Shown here: positions 8,771 to 18,677 of the stretch, piece by piece
Numbering within the stretch: the stretch's first letter is position 1
Layout of the letters: each line of letters starts with the position of its first letter
The notes under the pieces: generated by a model
Database searches by the model: none
The model's input: only the letters and a program-made list of their open reading frames with translations
What the model was told of the DNA's origin: nothing
Program-made: the position numbers and the translations under genes
NCBI RefSeq assembly: GCF_009758415.1
Contig: NZ_WQRF01000001.1
Location: 248,001 to 312,000, forward strand
DNA from: Devosia marina
Lineage (GTDB): Bacteria; Pseudomonadota; Alphaproteobacteria; Rhizobiales; Devosiaceae
Direction of reading: 5' to 3'
Length of the DNA: 64,000 bases

Positions 8771-9805
8771 ATGGAGCGGCGGTCTTTGCAGCAGCCAACC
8801 TCACATAGTGCGACCACTCTGCATCGGTCCCGCCGCTTCTCGGTGGCCCCGATGATGGACTGGACGGATCGGCATTGCCGCTTCCTCCATCGCCTGTTGT
8901 CGCGCCATAGCCTGCTCTTCACTGAAATGGTCAATTCCGGCGCCATCGTGCATGGCGATGCTGAACGCCATCTGCGCTTCCACGATACCGAGCATCCCGT
9001 GGCGCTCCAGCTTGGCGGTTCCGACCCGGCGGAACTGGCCAAGGCGTCCGCGATTGCTGCGACCTTCGGCTACGACGAAATCAATCTCAATGTCGGGTGT
9101 CCGTCCGATCGGGTGCAGTCTGGTCGTTTCGGCGCGTGTCTCATGGCCGAGCCCGACTTGGTGGCCACCTGCGTTCGCGCCATGCGCGATGCCACGGACC
9201 GGCCGGTAACCGTCAAGTGTCGGATCGGTATCGATGATCAGGATACCGAGGAGAGTCTCGATCGCTTCGCCGACGCCATGGTCGAAGCGGGCGTCGATGC
9301 GCTCTATGTCCACGCCCGGAAGGCCTGGCTACAGGGGCTCAGTCCCAAGGAAAATCGAACTATCCCGCCGCTCAACTACCCGCGCGTGCATCGGCTGGCC
9401 AAGCGGCTTGCGCCGCTGCCGACCATGATCAATGGCGGTATCGAAACCCTCGACCAGGCTATGGAGCACCTCGACCATATGGATGGCGTCATGCTGGGGC
9501 GGGCCGCCTATCACAACCCCATGCTGCTGGCCGAAGTCGACGCCCATGTCTTCGGTGACTCTCATCCGGTTCCAGACCTGGCCGGGATCGTGGCGCTGAT
9601 GGCGGAATACGCGGAGAGTGAGTTGCAGGCCGGTGTCCGCCTCAACAACATCGCCCGCCACATGCTGGGACTGGCCAATGGTCGGCCGGGCGCACGCCAG
9701 TTCCGACAGATCCTTAGCGTCGACGCCTGCCGCCGTGGTGCGGGGCCGGAAGTGTTTGGCCGAGCACTGGCTGCGGTAGAAGAGCGGGCAATGGTGCCGG
9801 CGTAG
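8771..9805 (+). CDS. dusA: tRNA-dihydrouridine synthase A
   Basis: A 344-residue flavoenzyme that reduces uridines at positions 20/20a in the tRNA D-loop using FMN and NADPH. FSVAPMMDWTDRHCRF is the DusA N-terminal signature (M-M-D-x-T-D), NLNVGCPSDRVQSGRFGACL holds the catalytic cysteine, and VKCRIGIDD, YVHARKAWLQG and INGGIETLD line the FMN barrel. The C-terminal helical domain is complete. The start is uncertain: the ATG at 8771 gives the usual length but has no clear ribosome site, and upstream GTG or TTG codons in the same frame exist. It is divergent from the universal stress protein gene. Confidence 0.92.
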   Translation: MERRSLQQPTSHSATTLHRSRRFSVAPMMDWTDRHCRFLHRLLSRHSLLFTEMVNSGAIVHGDAERHLRFHDTEHPVALQLGGSDPAELAKASAIAATFGYDEINLNVGCPSDRVQSGRFGACLMAEPDLVATCVRAMRDATDRPVTVKCRIGIDDQDTEESLDRFADAMVEAGVDALYVHARKAWLQGLSPKENRTIPPLNYPRVHRLAKRLAPLPTMINGGIETLDQAMEHLDHMDGVMLGRAAYHNPMLLAEVDAHVFGDSHPVPDLAGIVALMAEYAESELQAGVRLNNIARHMLGLANGRPGARQFRQILSVDACRRGAGPEVFGRALAAVEERAMVPA

Positions 9806-9918
9806 CGCTGGCTAGCTTTCGTTTTATGGTGGAAGGTTTTCGTTTTCATTCGATTTTGTTTCGGATCGCGGTATAAGCCACCCTTCGGTTGACGTTCCAA
9901 ACGGCCAATGGGGGTAAA

Positions 9919-11625
9919 ATGCTGAACAAGAACCTTCGCCTGTTCCACCTGGGATGGGTCATCATTCTCATCGGCGCATTGCTTGCGCACTTCATTCAGA
10001 CATCGGGCGGCATATCCATTCGCGATATCCGCTTCAACGGCAATAACGGTCAGGTTCTGAGTGGCCTGCTCTATGTGCCTCCGGGTGTCACGGCGGAAAG
10101 CAAGGCCCCCGCGATCCTGGCGGTGCACGGCTATATCAATAGCCGCGAGACCCAATCCGGCTTTGCGATAGAGTATGCTCGGCGAGGCTATGTCGTTCTG
10201 GCTCTCGACCAGTCCGGTCACGGCTATTCCGATGGTCCGGCCTTCGCCAATGGCTTTGGCGGGCCCGGCGCGCTGGCCTATCTGCGCGGTCTCGACATCG
10301 TCGATACCGACAATATCGGCCTTGAAGGCCACTCCATGGGCGGCTGGACCGTGCTTGCGGCGGCGGCAACCATGCCCGACGCGTACAAGTCACTCGTGCT
10401 CGAAGGCTCGAGCACTGGCGCGCCCTTCGCCATGGAAGGGACCCCGGAATGGCCCCGCAATCTTGCTGTCGTCTTCTCGAAGTATGACGAATTCTCGCAG
10501 CTGATGTGGAATGTCGATCGGGCCCAGGACGTTGCCGACAGTCCCAAGCTGCAGGCTGTCTTTGGTACTGATCAGGCCGTGGTGCCTGGCGAGGTTTATG
10601 GCGCTATCGCCCAGGGCACGGCGCGCATTCTCCACATGCCCAACACCACCCATCCGGGCGATCACATCTCTCCCGAAGCCATCGGCTACTCCATCGACTG
10701 GTTCGCCGAGACACTGGAAGGGGCCGAGCCCTTGCCGTCTTCTGACCAGATCTGGTTGTGGAAGGAAATTGGCACGCTGATCGCGCTAGTCGGTTTCGTG
10801 GTGCTGTTGGCCGGCACGTTTCAGGCGCTTCTGGGAACCCAGGCTTTCGCCCATCTGCGCAATAACCCGGTCAAGGCGGCGCATTCCGAGCGTGGTGCCA
10901 AGTGGTGGCTCGGCTTTGCGATCAGCGCCTTTGCCCCGGTGCTGACCTACTACCTGTTCTTCGGCTGGGGTGAGCAGCTTTTCCCGGCCTCGGCGTTGCT
11001 CCCTCAGACGATTACCAGCCAGATCGCCTTCTGGGCGGTGCTGAACGGCCTCATCGTCTTCCTGGTCGGGTTTGTGCTGCGGGGGGAAAGGGTCGACGCC
11101 CGCGGCAATATCCTTGGGTCCATCCTGATCGCGTTGGCGACGGTCGGCATCGGCTACCTGTTTGTCCTGGCAGTGGATTTCCTCTTCAAGATCGACTTCC
11201 GCTTCTGGGTTGTGGCACTCAAGCCCCTCAGCCTGGTTCAGGCCAAGATCGCGCTGGTCTATCTGGTGCCGTTCACCCTGTTCTTTGTGCTGGCGCTACG
11301 CGGCCTGCATACCGGACTGTCGGTGGCCGGGGACAGCCGCCTCAAGCAGTACCTGTCCAATATTGGCGCGTTGGCGCTGGGCTTTCTGGTCTTCCTGGCG
11401 TTCCAGTATGGCTGGTTGCTGTTTGCCGGTCATCTGTTCAGCATCGAGGAACCGCTGAACACGGTGATCGCCATCCAGTTCCTGCCACTGATGACCATCA
11501 TCGCCTTTCTTTCGACCTTCACCTATCGGCGAACGGGCAGCTATTTGCCGGGAGCGTTTATCAATGCGCTCTTTGTCACTTGGTACATTGTGGCGGGTCA
11601 GGCCACCCAGTTCCCGGTGAGCTGA
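9919..11625 (+). CDS. Alpha/beta hydrolase fused to eight-helix membrane domain
   Basis: A 568-residue protein. One N-terminal anchor helix (residues ~10-28) is followed by an alpha/beta hydrolase domain (about 45-265) with nucleophile S139 in GHSMGG, an acid candidate near the FGTDQAVVPGE loop and H in NTTHPGDH. From about residue 275 to the end there are roughly eight further hydrophobic helices. The hydrolase part should face the periplasm or cytoplasm next to the membrane; its substrate is unknown. A run of five G bases precedes the ATG closely. I do not recognise a characterised member; an esterase/lipase or peptidase-like role on membrane-linked substrates is only a guess. It is monocistronic, ending at a strong terminator. 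Confidence 0.8.
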   Translation: MLNKNLRLFHLGWVIILIGALLAHFIQTSGGISIRDIRFNGNNGQVLSGLLYVPPGVTAESKAPAILAVHGYINSRETQSGFAIEYARRGYVVLALDQSGHGYSDGPAFANGFGGPGALAYLRGLDIVDTDNIGLEGHSMGGWTVLAAAATMPDAYKSLVLEGSSTGAPFAMEGTPEWPRNLAVVFSKYDEFSQLMWNVDRAQDVADSPKLQAVFGTDQAVVPGEVYGAIAQGTARILHMPNTTHPGDHISPEAIGYSIDWFAETLEGAEPLPSSDQIWLWKEIGTLIALVGFVVLLAGTFQALLGTQAFAHLRNNPVKAAHSERGAKWWLGFAISAFAPVLTYYLFFGWGEQLFPASALLPQTITSQIAFWAVLNGLIVFLVGFVLRGERVDARGNILGSILIALATVGIGYLFVLAVDFLFKIDFRFWVVALKPLSLVQAKIALVYLVPFTLFFVLALRGLHTGLSVAGDSRLKQYLSNIGALALGFLVFLAFQYGWLLFAGHLFSIEEPLNTVIAIQFLPLMTIIAFLSTFTYRRTGSYLPGAFINALFVTWYIVAGQATQFPVS

Positions 11626-11633
11626 CAATCTTG

Positions 11634-11655
11634 GGGCGGGCCTGCTGGCCCGCCC
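11634..11655 (+). terminator. Intrinsic terminator after hydrolase gene
   Basis: Perfect nine-pair GC stem (GGGCGGGCC/GGCCCGCCC) with TGCT loop and a trailing TTCTT, nine bases after the hydrolase stop. Confidence 0.75.
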
Positions 11656-11659
11656 TTCT

Positions 11660-12346
11660 TCAATCCACCAGTTCCAGAGAATTCTGCGTCACGCTGTAGC
11701 GGCTAAGCGTTTCGAGAAACGTCATGCCGAGCAGGCTCGTTTCCAGCGCCCCTGGCTCTGTGACGAAAGCCGTCAGGTTCTGCCGCAAGATGCCACCCAC
11801 CTCGATGCTGTCGAGCCGGGTCCGCGCAGCCAGTCCCTGACCATTGGCCGTCGAAACCGGAACCGTGTAGCGCAGCCCTTCGACATTCACGCCCGCCGCT
11901 TCCGCATCCGCAATAGTCAGTACCACAGCGCTGGCGCCAGTATCAAAGATCATCCGGGTCGTGTGGCCGTTGATCGTTGCATTGACCTCGAAATGCCCGC
12001 CCATGCCGCGTCGGAAAATCGCGGTGCCGGCCTCGCTGTCCACCTGCGCAACACCTGGCTGTAGTTCTCCCGCCACACGACCGGCCACCCCCAGCAATTC
12101 GTCGCGATAGGCATAGGTGACCATGGCCACGCCAAACAGGCCGACCCAAAGCAGCAAGCCGCCCACCAGTTCGGAGGCCCGGTGACGGCGCGTAAACAGC
12201 CCTCCCGCGAAGATGATCAGTAGCACGAGCAGCGGCACCAATTGTGCCGTCTGCATCTGGTTCAGGCCCACCATGCTTCCGACGTCGGCACTGATCAGCA
12301 GCACGATGCCGGCGGCAATGATCAGTGCGATGCCGATAAAGCCCAT
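11660..12346 (-). CDS. Membrane-anchored retropepsin-like aspartic protease (TIGR02281 type)
   Basis: A 228-residue protein with three hydrophobic segments in the first ~90 residues and a single C-terminal retropepsin-like domain. The active-site motif is IFDTGASAVVLT, followed by the flap region and the second-half motif LLGMTFLETLSRYSV, which is the pattern of clan AA TIGR02281 proteins common in alphaproteobacteria. It would work as a homodimer, probably in the periplasm. The ATG at 12346 is preceded by AAGGG; an in-frame TTG one codon earlier is possible. It lies downstream of cobS on the same strand with a 61-base gap. Function in the cell is unknown. Confidence 0.85.
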   Translation of the reverse strand: MGFIGIALIIAAGIVLLISADVGSMVGLNQMQTAQLVPLLVLLIIFAGGLFTRRHRASELVGGLLLWVGLFGVAMVTYAYRDELLGVAGRVAGELQPGVAQVDSEAGTAIFRRGMGGHFEVNATINGHTTRMIFDTGASAVVLTIADAEAAGVNVEGLRYTVPVSTANGQGLAARTRLDSIEVGGILRQNLTAFVTEPGALETSLLGMTFLETLSRYSVTQNSLELVD

Positions 12347-12407
12347 CAAATTTGCCCTTTTACATTTCCCTTCCGATTAAGGGCGTGGTCACGGCGATTT
12401 CAAGGCG

Positions 12408-13259
12408 TCACGCGAAGATCAGCAGCACGGCCAAGGCCGCGATTTCCCCCAATCCCGCCGCCGCACCGATCAGGTCCCCGGTCTGTCCACCCACCAGCCG
12501 TTTGCAGAGCGCCGTCCATGCCAGGACGACAAGGACAACAGACAGTGCCGAAAAGATCACGCCGAGCAGGCTCGATGCCGGCGCCCCAACCACGAAGACC
12601 AGTATCAAAGCGAGCGCCGCCCCGATCCAGAAACGGGATGCGGGTAGCTTGCCCGCTGCGGCCGCGGCGCCATCGGCGCGGGCGGGGGGTAGGGCGACGG
12701 CCACCCATAGAGCACCAGATCGCCCCGCAATATTGGCGGCCAGCCAAAGCGCGGCGGCGGCCAGCGGATTGATCGTTGCCACACTGCCAATGGCGGTCAC
12801 CCGCAACACCAGAAACAGGCACAGCGCGGACACACCATAGGTGCCATGCCGGCTGTCCTTGAGTATCTCAAGCCGCCGCTCGAGCGTTGATCCACCAAAC
12901 AGCCCATCGGCGGCATCGGCGAGCGAATCCTCCATCATGCCGCCGCCAACCACCACCATGGCCGCGACCGACAAGGCCGCGGCAAAGTATGCGGGCAGGC
13001 CCAGCCACACCCCGGCGAGCAGCAGGATCGGACCAAGACCCATCACCACCGAGGCAAGCGGCAGGGCCATGGCGATCCGGCCAAGATCGGGCTTTTCATG
13101 CGGCGCGTCACCCGTGGGCAGGCGCGAAAAGAAGCGCAGTGCCATCACCAGGTCGTCTATAAGACCCAATCCGCGGCGAGGGGATTGCGGCGCATAGGCG
13201 TCGCGGCTTGCGGTGTCGATCCGTTCCACCTCGTCGGTTCTGGACCCGTTCTCGCTCAA
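12408..13259 (-). CDS. cobS: Adenosylcobinamide-GDP ribazoletransferase (cobalamin synthase)
   Basis: A 283-residue integral membrane enzyme joining adenosylcobinamide-GDP with alpha-ribazole (or its phosphate) in the last step of the nucleotide loop assembly. The family signatures ALRFFSRLP near the N-terminus, GGGMMEDSLADAADGLFGG with metal-binding acids, KDSRHGTYG and GRSGALW are all present, with five to six helices. The start is TTG, supported by CGGAGCG ten bases upstream; a long soluble N-terminal stretch (~35 residues) precedes the conserved part, so a later start is possible. It is divergent from cobT, which makes the alpha-ribazole phosphate substrate, across 65 bases. Confidence 0.92.
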   Translation of the reverse strand: MSENGSRTDEVERIDTASRDAYAPQSPRRGLGLIDDLVMALRFFSRLPTGDAPHEKPDLGRIAMALPLASVVMGLGPILLLAGVWLGLPAYFAAALSVAAMVVVGGGMMEDSLADAADGLFGGSTLERRLEILKDSRHGTYGVSALCLFLVLRVTAIGSVATINPLAAAALWLAANIAGRSGALWVAVALPPARADGAAAAAGKLPASRFWIGAALALILVFVVGAPASSLLGVIFSALSVVLVVLAWTALCKRLVGGQTGDLIGAAAGLGEIAALAVLLIFA

Positions 13260-13324
13260 TTGCTTTTCGCTCCGTTATGGGCAACAAGACGCGCGCTTTC
13301 CTACCATATCGCGCCGGACCTGCC

Positions 13325-14344
13325 ATGCCACTCAACCCCGCCTTTGCTGACATCGTCGAACTGCTCGTGGCCGTGCCCGATGGCGATGAGCAGGCCGTGG
13401 CCGCTGTCCGCCAGCGCGACGCCCAACTGACCAAGCCCCCTGGTTCGCTGGGCCAGCTGGAAGGGTTGGTGGAGTTCCTGGCGCGCTGGCAGCACCGCTC
13501 CAAGCCGCGCCTCGACAATCCGATGGTCACTATTTTCGCCGGCAATCACGGCGTGACCGACCAGGGCGTTTCCGCTTTCCCGCGCGAAGTCACAGCGCAG
13601 ATGGTCGCCAATTTCACCAATGGCGGCGCCGCGATCTCGCAGATCTGCGGGCTGCATGAAATCAATCTGCGCGTCTTCGAACTGGCGCTGGAACTGCCCA
13701 CCGGTGACATTACCAAAGAACCTGCACTGGATGACCAGATGTGTGCCGCCACGATCGCCTATGGCATGGAAGCGGTGGCCGGCAAGCCGGACCTGATCTG
13801 CCTTGGCGAAATGGGCATCGGCAATACCACCGTCGCAGCGGCCATCTATGCCGCGCTCTATGGCGGCTCCGGCGCCGAGTGGGTTGGCCGGGGCACTGGC
13901 GTTGACGATGAAGGCCTCAAGCGCAAGGCCGATGTCGTTGACCGCGCATTGGCGCTGCACAGGACCGAACTCGACCATCCGCTCGCCATCCTCGCTCGCC
14001 TCGGCGGCCGCGAGATCTGCGCCATGCTCGGGGCGTTGGTGGCGGCACGCCATCAGAAAGTGCCGGTCATCATCGACGGTTATGTCGCAACGACCGCTGC
14101 GGCCATCGCACACGCGGTTAATCCGGCAGCCATCAACCACTGCTTGTTCGCCCATGTTTCTGCCGAAGGCGCCCATGAACAGGTGCTCTCGAAGATGGGC
14201 CAGTCCGGCCTGCTCGATCTGGGCATGCGCCTCGGCGAGGGGAGCGGTGCCGCGCTTGCGGCAGTCATGGCCAAGACGGCCTTGCACCTGCACAACAATA
14301 TGGCAACCTTTGAGGGCGCCTCGGTCAGCGGCAAAACTGTCTAG
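13325..14344 (+). CDS. cobT: Nicotinate-nucleotide--dimethylbenzimidazole phosphoribosyltransferase
   Basis: A 339-residue cytoplasmic enzyme that transfers ribose phosphate from nicotinate mononucleotide to 5,6-dimethylbenzimidazole, giving alpha-ribazole phosphate for CobS. KPPGSLGQLE, FAGNHGVTDQGVSAFP, GEMGIGNTT, GRGTGVDD and the C-terminal LGEGSGAALA with the catalytic glutamate are all intact. The ATG at 13325 gives the usual family length; an in-frame ATG at 13277 would add 16 residues, and neither has a strong ribosome site. The stop overlaps the stop of the convergent hypothetical gene in the shared bases CTAG. The short space to cobS leaves no room for a cobalamin riboswitch. Confidence 0.94.
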   Translation: MPLNPAFADIVELLVAVPDGDEQAVAAVRQRDAQLTKPPGSLGQLEGLVEFLARWQHRSKPRLDNPMVTIFAGNHGVTDQGVSAFPREVTAQMVANFTNGGAAISQICGLHEINLRVFELALELPTGDITKEPALDDQMCAATIAYGMEAVAGKPDLICLGEMGIGNTTVAAAIYAALYGGSGAEWVGRGTGVDDEGLKRKADVVDRALALHRTELDHPLAILARLGGREICAMLGALVAARHQKVPVIIDGYVATTAAAIAHAVNPAAINHCLFAHVSAEGAHEQVLSKMGQSGLLDLGMRLGEGSGAALAAVMAKTALHLHNNMATFEGASVSGKTV

Positions 14345-14994
14345 TCGCTATTTGACCGCCCCACAAATCCGTCTGGCCCCGGGACGAGTGTGAACAAGTT
14401 CACATTCATCTGGCTGCGGAATCGGGACGCTGCAGCCATGGCCAGCGCGTACAGCGTCTCGAGGTCCTTTTGCGCAAGCGCAGTGTTGAGTGCGGCGTGC
14501 TCGACCAGGAAGTTGAGGATGTAGCCCTCCGCCATTTCCTGCCGTTGCTGGTCGCTGAGCCTAAGAAAGCTCGGGTCGTTGGCAAAAGCCAGGCGCAATT
14601 GCCGCTGGATCGGGCGGCTGTCGACTTCGACTGCATAGGCGCCATTTGCCGCCACCCAGTTGAGCACCCAATAGGCGGTCAGGGCGTCGGCAACATTGTT
14701 GGTCGTGAGCCCATCGGGCGCAACCAGTTCTTGCCATATTTCGCTTGGACTACGTTCGGCAAATGCTTCTGCCAGATTGTCTCGCACCTCCACCCCTGCG
14801 GACCACCGAATGCGTGAAAGAAACTCACGCTGCATCCGCGCCGATATGCTGGGGGAGGGCCGGTAGCTGGTATCGAACTCTGCTGCGTCCGCTGTTGTAG
14901 TAGGATTCTCGACCGCCTGAGGCAATTGCTGAGCATTGGCCGCTACAGGCGTCGCCAGCAGCAAGAGAGCAGTCAGAAATGGGCGTATGAGCAT
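14341..14994 (-). CDS. Secreted DUF6683-like hypothetical protein
   Basis: A 217-residue exported protein with a clear signal peptide (MLIRPFLTALLLLATPVAANA, cleavage likely before QQ). The mature part is mainly helical and holds a NNVADALTAYWVLNW segment that resembles DUF6683 proteins; that assignment is from memory of the family pattern and tentative. TGGAGG sits eight bases before the ATG. It lies 73 bases downstream of the histidine kinase gene on the same strand and may be co-transcribed with it, which would make it a candidate periplasmic partner or target, though nothing in the sequence proves that. No catalytic motif is visible. Confidence 0.75.
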   Translation of the reverse strand: MLIRPFLTALLLLATPVAANAQQLPQAVENPTTTADAAEFDTSYRPSPSISARMQREFLSRIRWSAGVEVRDNLAEAFAERSPSEIWQELVAPDGLTTNNVADALTAYWVLNWVAANGAYAVEVDSRPIQRQLRLAFANDPSFLRLSDQQRQEMAEGYILNFLVEHAALNTALAQKDLETLYALAMAAASRFRSQMNVNLFTLVPGPDGFVGRSNSD

Positions 14995-15067
14995 CGAGCC
15001 TCCAGACACGCGATCCTCAGTGTGATCGCGGCAAAATTTCGGCACGCAGCAATTGGCGGGGCAGTTT

Positions 15068-16585
<1,518 letters not shown>

Positions 16586-16895
16586 GGAAGACTTACTCGT
16601 TTACTCGATACTGCGAACAAAAACGCGCCCGCGACGCTCTGGATCGAACCTTAGGGGCGCCTTGGTTAACAGGGCGTGAAACTGTGCGGCCGATTTCCTG
16701 TTCACCCAGTCACTTGCAAAGGGGGCTCAAGAACGCTCTGGCCTGTTGCTGCGCAGAAGCGTTAATATAGTCTTGCGACATTCCATCGAATAGCGCGCGC
16801 AATAATATTGCGCCTTAACATCGGCTATGGCACTTCTGTTGGCGCTGGTGGTCAAATTCTACTAGCTGCGCGAAATCTGATTTCAAGAGATCGAG
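16586..16895. other. 310-base intergenic region between histidine kinase and Lrp genes
   Basis: No gene is supported here. It holds the divergent promoters of the kinase and the Lrp-type regulator and one perfect dyad (listed separately). I see no tRNA or structured RNA. Confidence 0.6.
16797..16813. promoter_or_regulatory. Perfect 17-base dyad, candidate Lrp autoregulatory site
   Basis: GCGCAATA-A-TATTGCGC is a perfect inverted repeat with one central base, 83 bases upstream of the Lrp-type regulator start. Lrp/AsnC proteins bind short AT-centred dyads of this size and usually control their own gene. Confidence 0.5.
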
Positions 16896-17381
16896 ATGGC
16901 ATTGGACAAGATCGACCGGAAAATCCTCACGCTCCTGCAACGAGATGCCACCATGCCGGTCGCCGAGATCGGCCGGAAGGTGGGGCTTTCCACCACCCCC
17001 TGCTGGCGCCGCATTCAGAAGATGGAGGAAGACGGGATCATCCAGCGCCGTGTGGCCGTACTCGATCCGGTCAAGGTCAATGTCGGGGTCACTGTCTTCG
17101 TGTCGGTCAAGACCAACGAACACAACGATTCCTGGATGCGCAAATTCTCCGGCGTGATCGATGAGTTTCCTGAGGTCGTTGAATTCTATCGCATGAGCGG
17201 CGATGTCGATTATCTCATGCGTGTCGTCGTGCCCGACATCGGTGCTTATGACACCTTCTACAAGCGCCTGATCAGCAAGATCAATTTGACCGACGTCAGC
17301 TCTGCGTTCGCCATGGGGCAGATCAAGTACACCACGGCCCTGCCACTCGATTTCGCCATCATCTCTGACGACGACAAATAG
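16896..17381 (+). CDS. Lrp/AsnC-family transcriptional regulator
   Basis: A 161-residue regulator. The N-terminal winged helix (1-60) contains the recognition stretch GRKVGLSTTPCWRRIQKME, and the C-terminal RAM ligand-binding domain (65-150) includes SGDVDYLMRVVVPD, the signature for amino-acid binding. Length and motifs are standard. It should act as a dimer or octamer that senses an amino acid; which one is unknown. A perfect dyad upstream suggests autoregulation. A VOC-family gene follows after ten bases and is probably co-transcribed, so the regulator may control it. Confidence 0.93.
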   Translation: MALDKIDRKILTLLQRDATMPVAEIGRKVGLSTTPCWRRIQKMEEDGIIQRRVAVLDPVKVNVGVTVFVSVKTNEHNDSWMRKFSGVIDEFPEVVEFYRMSGDVDYLMRVVVPDIGAYDTFYKRLISKINLTDVSSAFAMGQIKYTTALPLDFAIISDDDK

Positions 17382-17391
17382 GGCCCCATTT

Positions 17392-17793
17392 ATGCTGATC
17401 GGCTTTGAACATGTCGGCACGACCGTGAGCAACATGGAACGTGCCATCGATTTTTATTGCGGCCTGCTCGGTCTGCGTCTGAAATTACGCAAAACCACGG
17501 CAGGCGGGGAACTTGCTTTCCTCGACGCCGGTGGCGGCATGCTCGAAATCGCAGCGCCGGCCACCGAGGTTGGGCCATTTCGTGATGTGCCCCATTCCGA
17601 AGCCGGCTTCCGTCATATCACGCTGGCGTATGACGATGTGGACGCCATGATCGAAACGCTTGAAGCGGCTGGTGTGGAGATCGCCGAGCGCCCGCGTGCG
17701 GCTTATAACACCGAGATGATCAAGCGTGTGGCATTCGTGCGGGATCCCGACGGAGCGCTTGTGGAACTGATTGAGCGCGCGGAGGGACGCTAG
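17392..17793 (+). CDS. VOC-family (glyoxalase-like) protein
   Basis: A 133-residue vicinal-oxygen-chelate protein with two beta-alpha-beta3 modules. Metal ligands can be proposed as H7 (FEHVGTTV), E in MLEIA, H in FRHITLAYDD and E in LVELIER, the His-Glu-His-Glu order of methylmalonyl-CoA epimerase and glyoxalase I relatives. The substrate is not evident. It lies ten bases after the Lrp-type gene and is probably in its operon, which hints at amino-acid or dicarbonyl metabolism. Its stop overlaps that of the convergent phosphotransferase gene in the bases CTAG. Confidence 0.85.
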   Translation: MLIGFEHVGTTVSNMERAIDFYCGLLGLRLKLRKTTAGGELAFLDAGGGMLEIAAPATEVGPFRDVPHSEAGFRHITLAYDDVDAMIETLEAAGVEIAERPRAAYNTEMIKRVAFVRDPDGALVELIERAEGR

Positions 17794-18677
17794 GCCCGGG
17801 CCGCGATCTCAGTGCAGCGCTGCATTGCCCAATCGATCAGCCGTGCATCGTCGTCGGCGAACGCCTCATGCAGGGTCTCGAGTCCGATCCGCAATTGGTA
17901 ACAGGTCAAGATTTCCCGCTCCGCCAGGCGCCAGGGTTCGCGCTGCTCGAAATATCGGCATTGCTGTTCCATGCAGTCGAGCCAGCTCCGCCAGAACAGA
18001 ATATTGGCCACATCATAAAGCGGGTCGCCAATCCTGGCCTCGGACCAGTCCAGCACAGCGCTGACGACGCCCTGCTGCACCAGCACATTGTTTGATCCGA
18101 AATCGCCATGCACGAGCCCCCGGCGCTGGGGAAGTTCAGCTACACGTTCAGCGACGAGATCCGTCCAGCGATCAATTGAAGTGCGCGCTCCGGCGCTGGC
18201 ATGTTGCCAGTCCAGCCGGGCGACCTTCGCGACGAAATCCGGCCAGCTTGCCTGCGCGCTCATCAGCGGGGACGCTGCCAGACGGTGCAGAATTGCTTCG
18301 TCGAGTCCGGCAATCTGATCCAGCGTCTGCGCAATGGCACTGCCAAGCGCGAAGGCGCCGCCCTTGGGCAGCGCTTGCAGCGTGTCACCGGGCAGGCGCC
18401 GGGAGACACAGGCAAAACGGGCGTCCTCCAGCGAGGCGATCAGCACGACATCCGGCACCGGAATGGCGCTGCCGGACAACGCCGCACAGATCAGCCGATC
18501 CATCTCGAAACCTTCGATCGTCGCGTTGACGCGAACGGCAAAAACGTATTCCCCGGCATCGAAGGTGAAAGCCCGCGACTCTTCACCTTCCGTTAGTTTT
18601 CGCAATGGTCCATGGAGGGGAAATGCGCTCTTGAGAAACCGGTCCAGCGCTGTTGCCGAAAACTCCGGTTTAGCCAC
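17790..18677 (-). CDS. Aminoglycoside phosphotransferase related to hygromycin B 4-O-kinase
   Basis: A 295-residue kinase of the APH family. The catalytic loop is [12 protein letters not shown] with D192, and the metal-binding DWSEA has D210. Beyond these general motifs the sequence tracks hygromycin B 4-O-kinase, APH(4), along most of its length: the opening [16 protein letters not shown] [16 protein letters not shown]-like [11 protein letters not shown], and the diagnostic [23 protein letters not shown] and LRIGLETL. It lacks APH(4)'s C-terminal tail (about 45 residues). It starts with GTG inside the end of moaA (eight-base overlap), so translation is coupled. It may phosphorylate an aminoglycoside or another sugar alcohol; resistance is inferred only from similarity. 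Confidence 0.88.
   Translation of the reverse strand: MAKPEFSATALDRFLKSAFPLHGPLRKLTEGEESRAFTFDAGEYVFAVRVNATIEGFEMDRLICAALSGSAIPVPDVVLIASLEDARFACVSRRLPGDTLQALPKGGAFALGSAIAQTLDQIAGLDEAILHRLAASPLMSAQASWPDFVAKVARLDWQHASAGARTSIDRWTDLVAERVAELPQRRGLVHGDFGSNNVLVQQGVVSAVLDWSEARIGDPLYDVANILFWRSWLDCMEQQCRYFEQREPWRLAEREILTCYQLRIGLETLHEAFADDDARLIDWAMQRCTEIAARA

Noticed and set aside
13260..13324. Cobalamin riboswitch between cobS and cobT
   Set aside because: Only 65 bases are available and no B12-box-like sequence is seen.
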